A stretch of DNA of 64,000 nt, from positions 32,868 to 96,867 of the forward strand of contig LRMT01000170.1 in assembly GCA_001725945.1 (NCBI GenBank), read 5' to 3'. Below, in pieces: positions 59,478 through 64,000 of this stretch. Both the position numbers and the translations under genes were made by a program. Below the pieces are notes generated by a model. The model saw nothing but the letters and a program-made list of their open reading frames with translations. It ran no database searches and was not told the DNA's origin. Each line of letters starts with the position of its first letter. The first letter of the stretch is position 1. The stretch comes from Cupriavidus sp. UYMMa02A (lineage in GTDB: Bacteria > Pseudomonadota > Gammaproteobacteria > Burkholderiales > Burkholderiaceae).

Positions 59478-61184
59478 ATGCAAGCGAGCCTCTCGAAACG
59501 TTTTACGCTGGTGGCGGCAGCCTCCGCGGCCATGCTGCTGGCAGCCTGCGGCGGTGGTGGCGGAGATAGCGGCAGCAGCACGCCTTCGGCCACCATTAGC
59601 GGCAAGGCCGTTGACTTCTACCTGTCCGGCGCGACGGTGAGTTTCCTGGACTGCAAGGACTCGGCGGGCAAGGCCCTGACGGTCATCACCGGCGCGAACG
59701 GCGACTTCACGTTCCCGGCAAACTGCACCAAAAGCGCGCTGTCCGTATCGGGCGGTACCGATATCGGTACCGGCCTGCCGTTCAACGGCGTGATGCAGGC
59801 ACCGGCGGTGGATTACCGCGCCGGCATTACCCCGATGATCAGCCCGCTGACCACGCTGGTGGCACAACTGGGCGCTGACCAGGCGGCCGCGCTGGCCACC
59901 AAGCTTGGCCTGAGCGGCAAGGACCTGCTGAACGCCGATCCGCTTACCGATCCGGACGTGCTGAAGGCAGCTATCGTGGTGGAGCAGCTGGTTGAGCAAA
60001 TCAGCAAGACGCTGCAGGGCGTGGCCGCCGGTGCCGGTGGCAGCCTGAGCGCGGATGCGGCCGCCGCCGCCGCCGCGAAGGCCGTGGCAAGCGTGGTGAG
60101 CAGCTCCAGCGGTACGGTGAACCTGACGAGCGCGTCCACCGTCTCCGATGCCATCAAGGCTTCCGTGAAGAATGCGCAGTCGAGCCTGCCGTCCACCCTG
60201 CAGGGCAGCATCGACACCGTTGCCGCCAATGTTGCAGCGCTGGCCGCCCCGCTGGTGAGCAAGCAGGTCGGCGACGTGAGCACAGCGCTGGGCACGATCA
60301 AGCTGGGCAGCAATGCGTCGTCCACCGTGGCGGCGCTCAAGAGCAGCGGTGCCCTGAATGCGCTGAAGGACAGCAGCCAGTCGACGCTGTCGACCACGCT
60401 GGCTTCCACCACGTCCGCCTCCGTGCTGACCGACAGCAGCAACACTGCCAAGCTGTCCGATCTGGGTAACGCCGTGGCGACTGGTTCGGCCGCCGACGTG
60501 CAGAGCAAGGCCGGTCTCATTTCGGGCCTCGACAGCGGCAAGCTGAGCACCGTCGTTGACAAGGTCACGCTGAAGGACTACCTGCAAGCCAGCAACGTCC
60601 TGATCAATAACCTGCCGGCCACGCTGGGCGACCAGATGTCGACCACCGGCGGCCTGTCGGACATCAAGGTGACGATCAAGGAAGTCGGCGCGCCGTTCGG
60701 CACGGGTGCTGCGGATGTCCGCCTGGGCATGCACTACAGCTACAAGGGCAGCACGGTCGACGTGATCTTCGAGAAGGTGTCCCTGGTCTTCAGCGGCGGC
60801 AACCTGGTGTCGGCGACGTTCCCGGCCAATACCAGCTACTCCTTCGTTGTCACTGGCGCAGCGCCGGCTTCGGCCACGCTGACCAACGCATCGGCGGACA
60901 GCCTCTCCAGCGGCAGCGGCCAGTTCACGCTGCCGTATGCAGCCGTCCTGAACAAGGTGAAGAACAGTGGCGCACTGAACAGTTCGCAGCTCGCCGCGCT
61001 GACGCCGAGCGCGCCTGGCACGGTGGACGTCGCCTTTGCCGTGGCTGGTGTGGATGGCTCGGCCGTCAAGCTTGGCATCGGCACCGGTACCGCGGCGACG
61101 TACACCGGCAAGGTCGCCGTGCAAACCAGCGGCAGCCAGGTCAGCGGCTATGGCCTGAAGTCGACCATCACGATGAACCAATAA
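59478..61184 (+). CDS. Large Ala/Ser-rich lipoprotein
   Basis: 568 residues, intact. Signal peptide with lipobox LLAAC (cysteine near 24) and then a glycine run GGGGGDSGSS, a flexible tether of surface lipoproteins. A small beta domain (ATISGKAVDFYLSGATVSFL, about 34-100) recalls carboxypeptidase-like regulatory folds. A long low-complexity helical part rich in Ala, Ser and Val follows (150-400), then a beta-rich C-terminus. GGAG precedes the ATG. The next gene encodes a beta-barrel, so the two may work together. Function unknown. Confidence 0.8.
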   Translation: MQASLSKRFTLVAAASAAMLLAACGGGGGDSGSSTPSATISGKAVDFYLSGATVSFLDCKDSAGKALTVITGANGDFTFPANCTKSALSVSGGTDIGTGLPFNGVMQAPAVDYRAGITPMISPLTTLVAQLGADQAAALATKLGLSGKDLLNADPLTDPDVLKAAIVVEQLVEQISKTLQGVAAGAGGSLSADAAAAAAAKAVASVVSSSSGTVNLTSASTVSDAIKASVKNAQSSLPSTLQGSIDTVAANVAALAAPLVSKQVGDVSTALGTIKLGSNASSTVAALKSSGALNALKDSSQSTLSTTLASTTSASVLTDSSNTAKLSDLGNAVATGSAADVQSKAGLISGLDSGKLSTVVDKVTLKDYLQASNVLINNLPATLGDQMSTTGGLSDIKVTIKEVGAPFGTGAADVRLGMHYSYKGSTVDVIFEKVSLVFSGGNLVSATFPANTSYSFVVTGAAPASATLTNASADSLSSGSGQFTLPYAAVLNKVKNSGALNSSQLAALTPSAPGTVDVAFAVAGVDGSAVKLGIGTGTAATYTGKVAVQTSGSQVSGYGLKSTITMNQ

Positions 61185-61355
61185 GCAGTCGATTCGCTTC
61201 TGGCAGACGCTCCGCTGTGCGGGGCGTCACCGGGCGTTCGCGCACTGCCGCTTTGCGGCGTGTGTCGCGGCCGCCCGGTTTGTTGTTTACGTGCCGGGCA
61301 AATTTGGTCCGCGGCTCATTCGTTTTGCAGGACGTTTGCGCCTCCGGAGTTCACG

Positions 61356-62483
61356 ATGTTCGAGTTTTGTTCGCGCCAGACCCTGGCCACGGCGGTGGCA
61401 GTGTTCGGCCTGGCAGCCGCCGGCACGGCGCAGGCTGCATCGGAAGATGTGTTCCTGCGTGCGGAGCCGACCACGGGCGAGTTCACCGGCTTTCGCGCTG
61501 AAGGTAGTTTTGACGCGGTGAACAAGGCGCTGGATGTCTTCAACCTGCGCAGCCAGGGCGGCAGCGGCCCGACGCCCGATAACGCCGGCGACTATCGCGG
61601 CGGCCGGGTCATGCTTGGCTACAAGTTCTCGCCCTACTGGTCGGGCGCCGCCACCTATCTGCGCCGCAATATCGACTACGGCCAGGACACCAACAGCATC
61701 GATACCTGGCAGCTCGCGCTGCACTACGATCCGCTGGCCGAGCCGGGTGCGAAGGATCGCCTGATCTTCCGTTTTTCCCTGTGGGGCGACCGTGCGGGTT
61801 CGGTCAGCAAGACATCGCCCACGCAGGTGCGCGGCACCACCTTCAGCCAGATCCGGGTCAACGACCCGAACGATTTCCAGGCGCAGGCCGATATGATCTT
61901 CTCGGGCCAGCTGACCGAGCGCAGTATGCTGACCGGCTTTCTTGGGGGCGGCTTCAGCAATGTTTCGGTGGGCGATCTGAGCGCGCAAGTGCGCCGCGGC
62001 GGCTGCGATTTCAACGTCAAGATCGGCTCGGACAACATCGCCAACGGCACGCTCGCCGCGCCTTGCCGCGTCGGTGGGTCCGTGTTGCAGGACGCTTCGT
62101 TTTCCGCCAATGCCTCGCAGTTCGGGCTCGACGTCAGCAAGGATCTGAACTACACGGCCGCTTTCCTTACCACGGGCGTATCCTGGCGCTGGAAGTACGA
62201 ACGCTTTTCGACTCAGCTCGGCTATCAGTTCCAGTACCTGTTCCGCAGCAATATCGACGACCGCTTGTCGAGCTTCGGCGTGTCGCCGATCAAGTCCAAC
62301 CATACCCTGGGGCTTGAGCTTGCCTACAACGTGGTGAAGAACGTGGAACTGTACGTGCGCGGACAGGCGTTCAAGTACAACTTCGTCGGGACCATTCCGT
62401 TCTTGTACAACGCCGCTACGGCAGGGCGGATGGACCGCTACTACGGCTACGCGTCGATCGGCGTGCGGTTTTCGGGCTTCTGA
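61356..62483 (+). CDS. Outer-membrane beta-barrel protein
   Basis: 375 residues with a signal peptide cut after AGTAQA (near 26). The rest alternates polar and aromatic residues as in barrels (VMLGYKFSPYWSGAATYL, TAAFLTTGVSWRWKYERF, YGYASIGVRFSGF) and ends in phenylalanine, the BAM recognition mark. Two cysteines (CDFNV, PCRVGG) could form a loop disulfide. Lies 171 bases after the lipoprotein gene. No family recognised. Intact. Confidence 0.8.
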   Translation: MFEFCSRQTLATAVAVFGLAAAGTAQAASEDVFLRAEPTTGEFTGFRAEGSFDAVNKALDVFNLRSQGGSGPTPDNAGDYRGGRVMLGYKFSPYWSGAATYLRRNIDYGQDTNSIDTWQLALHYDPLAEPGAKDRLIFRFSLWGDRAGSVSKTSPTQVRGTTFSQIRVNDPNDFQAQADMIFSGQLTERSMLTGFLGGGFSNVSVGDLSAQVRRGGCDFNVKIGSDNIANGTLAAPCRVGGSVLQDASFSANASQFGLDVSKDLNYTAAFLTTGVSWRWKYERFSTQLGYQFQYLFRSNIDDRLSSFGVSPIKSNHTLGLELAYNVVKNVELYVRGQAFKYNFVGTIPFLYNAATAGRMDRYYGYASIGVRFSGF

Positions 62484-62578
62484 GAGCAGGGCACGGTGCT
62501 GTTGGTGTAGGGCCTTGCCAGACCGCTCGTCTTTCTGTCCTCTCCCCGGAGGGAGAGGACAACTGCCACCGGGTAGCG

Positions 62579-62776
62579 TCAGCAACCCTCGTAAGTCCCT
62601 TGCAACGCATCATCGATCCGTGTTTTCAGCAGCGCCAGCAGGCAACGCGCCGCATAACAGTCCTCGGATCGTTCGCTGGCGATTTCGAGCAAGGCGAGCA
62701 CGCCGTGAAGACCAGCGCTGGTGGAATCGAGCAGGGTGGCTTCGTTGACTTCAAACTTGATAGGGGATACGGACAT
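62579..62776 (-). CDS. Small conserved-looking protein, unknown
   Basis: 65 residues from the ATG at 62776, which has AGGAG eleven bases before it: MSVSPIKFEVNEATLLDSTS to LQGTYEGC. Mostly helical (HGVLALLEIASERSED, RCLLALLKTRIDDALQ). It resembles small DUF proteins (DUF3077/DUF6124 type) seen in pseudomonads and Burkholderiales, but I am not sure of the family. Intact. Confidence 0.6.
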   Translation of the reverse strand: MSVSPIKFEVNEATLLDSTSAGLHGVLALLEIASERSEDCYAARCLLALLKTRIDDALQGTYEGC

Positions 62777-63109
62777 CGCAGACTCCTGATTGGGTTTGGA
62801 TGGTCCGCCAGGGAAGCAAGAAGAGGTGGCGGGCCTGACAGCGGGGAGGGATACCGGGACTCGCACATGTCTTTCCGGTCGGCTTTGCAGCCGGCCCCGC
62901 TCGGCCCGCCGTTGATCAGTTGGCGTGCGCGCGCGATGAATTTGGCCGCATGACGCGGCCGATATGTGCAAGTCCTTTCGGGTATCCCGACCCGTTCGCC
63001 GATGTCTTCGGCGAAGCGTGCAGTTTCCCCGCTTGCCCAGGGGCAGTCGATAAGACGGTTCGCATTCCGCATCATCGCGCGCAGCACGCACGCCGCCACA
63101 GCTGCCCGT
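62777..63109. other. 333-base gap with a doubtful minus-strand ORF
   Basis: A minus-strand open frame begins at 63099 or 63072 (MRNANRLIDCPWASGETARF, ERVGIPERTCTYRPRHAA), a few bases after the PAP2 stop. It could be a small gene, but it runs on through the following small gene in another frame with proline-rich nonsense. I do not annotate it as a CDS. Confidence 0.35.
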
Positions 63110-63718
63110 TCAAAGTCCCCGCTGGTACGGTTGTTCGCGCCCCGACAGGAACGTTGCCATGCTCACGACCAGGCGGTGCGTAGCACCACTGGTGCCAGGC
63201 AACGGCAACGCATGCAGCACGGTGAATATCACCATCGCGGCGGCCAGCGGGCCGATGCTCCGTGGCAACACCTTGCACCCCGGCCAACTCAGGAAGGTCA
63301 GGCTCACGGCCAGTCCCAATACCACCCCGGCCACGACTTCCGATGGCGAATGCGCATGCAGGACCAGGCGCGACCCGCCTATCAGCAGCGCCAAGCCGGC
63401 CCCGCAAGCCGCGCCGAACCTGGCCAGCCAGGGGCGAGAGGGCGGCGCGCACAGGTATAGCAGCACGGGAAGCATCGTGGCCGACATCGCGCTATGCCCG
63501 GAAACACCGGTGAAGTCCAGCGCATGGATGCCCATACCCCATCCCAGGAAGGCAAGTTTGGAGACCAGCGTGAGGCCCGCTACCGTGGCCACGCCCGCGA
63601 GCCAGCGCAGTGCGCTGCTGACCTCGCCACGTTGGTACATCCACAGCGCAATCAGCAACGCGGCAGGCAGCAGATACGTGCTTTCACCAAGGCGCGAGAC
63701 GAGGGGCCAGAAAGACAT
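63110..63718 (-). CDS. PAP2-family membrane phosphatase
   Basis: 202 residues with about six helices. The PAP2 catalytic parts are GVSGHSAMSA (PSGH-like, histidine acid) and SRLVLHAHSPSEVVAG (SR-x5-H, nucleophile histidine). The first motif KX6RP is not obvious (KLAFLGWGMGI instead), so activity is probable but not certain. It dephosphorylates lipids such as undecaprenyl pyrophosphate or phosphatidate, which would fit the nearby EPS locus. Intact. Confidence 0.82.
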   Translation of the reverse strand: MSFWPLVSRLGESTYLLPAALLIALWMYQRGEVSSALRWLAGVATVAGLTLVSKLAFLGWGMGIHALDFTGVSGHSAMSATMLPVLLYLCAPPSRPWLARFGAACGAGLALLIGGSRLVLHAHSPSEVVAGVVLGLAVSLTFLSWPGCKVLPRSIGPLAAAMVIFTVLHALPLPGTSGATHRLVVSMATFLSGREQPYQRGL

Positions 63719-63727
63719 GCGGTCTCT

Positions 63728-64000
63728 CTACAGCCCGTACTTCTTTGTCTTGTCGAACAGCGTGGTCTTGGCCACGCCGAGCGCCTCGCTGGCGCGGCTT
63801 AGGTTGCCGTCATGCCGGCGCAGCGCGTCGGCGATCAGCGCGCGCTCGAACTGCTCGACGGCCTGGGCCAGCGGCAGGCTTCCGGGGCGGTGGTGCCGTG
63901 GCCCGGATCGCAGCCCAGGCCAAGCCACGTGGCGCTCGGCCAGGTTGCGCAGTTCGCGCACGTTGCCGGGCCACGGGTAGGCCACCAGCGTGGCCAGTTC
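63728..64000 (-). CDS. Sigma-54-dependent regulator, C-terminal part (5' end outside window)
   Basis: The last 90 residues of an NtrC/DctD-type activator. AYPWPGNVRELRNLAERHV is the end of the AAA+ domain, and ERALIADALRRHDGNLSRAS with GVAKTTLFDKTKKYGL is a Fis-type HTH. Between them about 16 residues are garbled: reading the alternate frame gives LGLGCDPGHGTTAP, the usual follow-on of ERHV, so one extra and one missing base probably compensate (near 63925 and 63885). The gene enters from beyond the right edge. Confidence 0.85.
   Translation of the reverse strand, partial: ELATLVAYPWPGNVRELRNLAERHVAWPGLRSGPRHHRPGSLPLAQAVEQFERALIADALRRHDGNLSRASEALGVAKTTLFDKTKKYGL

Noticed and set aside
1..64000. 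CRISPR arrays, tRNA or rRNA genes, intact insertion sequences
   Set aside because: No regularly spaced repeats, no tRNA-like cloverleaf and no complete transposase were seen on either strand by eye.

Overview
The window looks like a chromosomal segment of a high-GC betaproteobacterium, most probably Cupriavidus or close kin (Burkholderiales). The main reasons are the fds operon order (fdsR divergent from fdsG-B-A-C-D) for a soluble NAD-linked molybdenum formate dehydrogenase, a linked ModE/ModABC molybdate system, and a pta-ackA / PhaC-like DUF3141 / fabI cluster. I saw no tRNA, rRNA, CRISPR array, replication origin or intact insertion sequence.

Layout. 1-0.85 kb: 3' part of a PPK2 polyphosphate kinase, then a 7Fe ferredoxin. 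1.3-8.7 kb: fdsR and the fds operon. 8.7-10.8 kb: a transglycosylase, a small RRM-like protein and a CX5R phosphatase. 10.9-16.9 kb: ackA and pta (minus) back to back with the DUF3141 gene, fabI and a second RRM-like paralogue (plus). 17-21 kb: modE, a LysE-type exporter, a CYTH remnant and modCBA with a ModE box. 21-28 kb: DUF1059 protein, hydroxyacid dehydrogenase, deoxyribosyltransferase and a perM-pqiA-pqiA-pqiB-pqiC operon. 28.6-31.6 kb: a divergent HPP-CBS / ClC pair around a perfect palindrome. 31.7-34.2 kb: an Lrp regulator with arginine/citrulline hydrolase and ornithine cyclodeaminase genes. 34.3-58.8 kb: an HTH regulator and a large Wzx/Wzy/Wza-type exopolysaccharide locus. 59-64 kb: a lipoprotein and beta-barrel pair, a PAP2 phosphatase and the 3' end of a sigma-54 activator.

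How the genes work together. ModE and ModABC supply molybdate needed by FdsA, and FdsC (FdhD type) sulfurates its cofactor. Pta-AckA handle acetyl phosphate next to a PhaC-like protein and an enoyl-ACP reductase. In the EPS locus WcaJ starts the lipid-linked unit. Ugd gives UDP-glucuronate and ManC, Gmd and Fcl give GDP-mannose and GDP-fucose. Four or five glycosyltransferases extend the unit, Wzx flips it, Wzy polymerises it, and Wza/Wzb/Wzc export and control it.

A warning on sequence quality. About 45 single-base indels, mostly missing G/C or A in short runs, break otherwise perfectly conserved genes (about one per 1.3 kb). Restoring them gives normal full-length proteins whose corrected lengths are all multiples of three. 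I therefore annotate these genes as CDS spanning the frameshift and give the position. They look like sequencing or assembly errors, not pseudogenes. The CYTH gene (internal deletion) and the 48.8-49.9 kb scar look like real decay.
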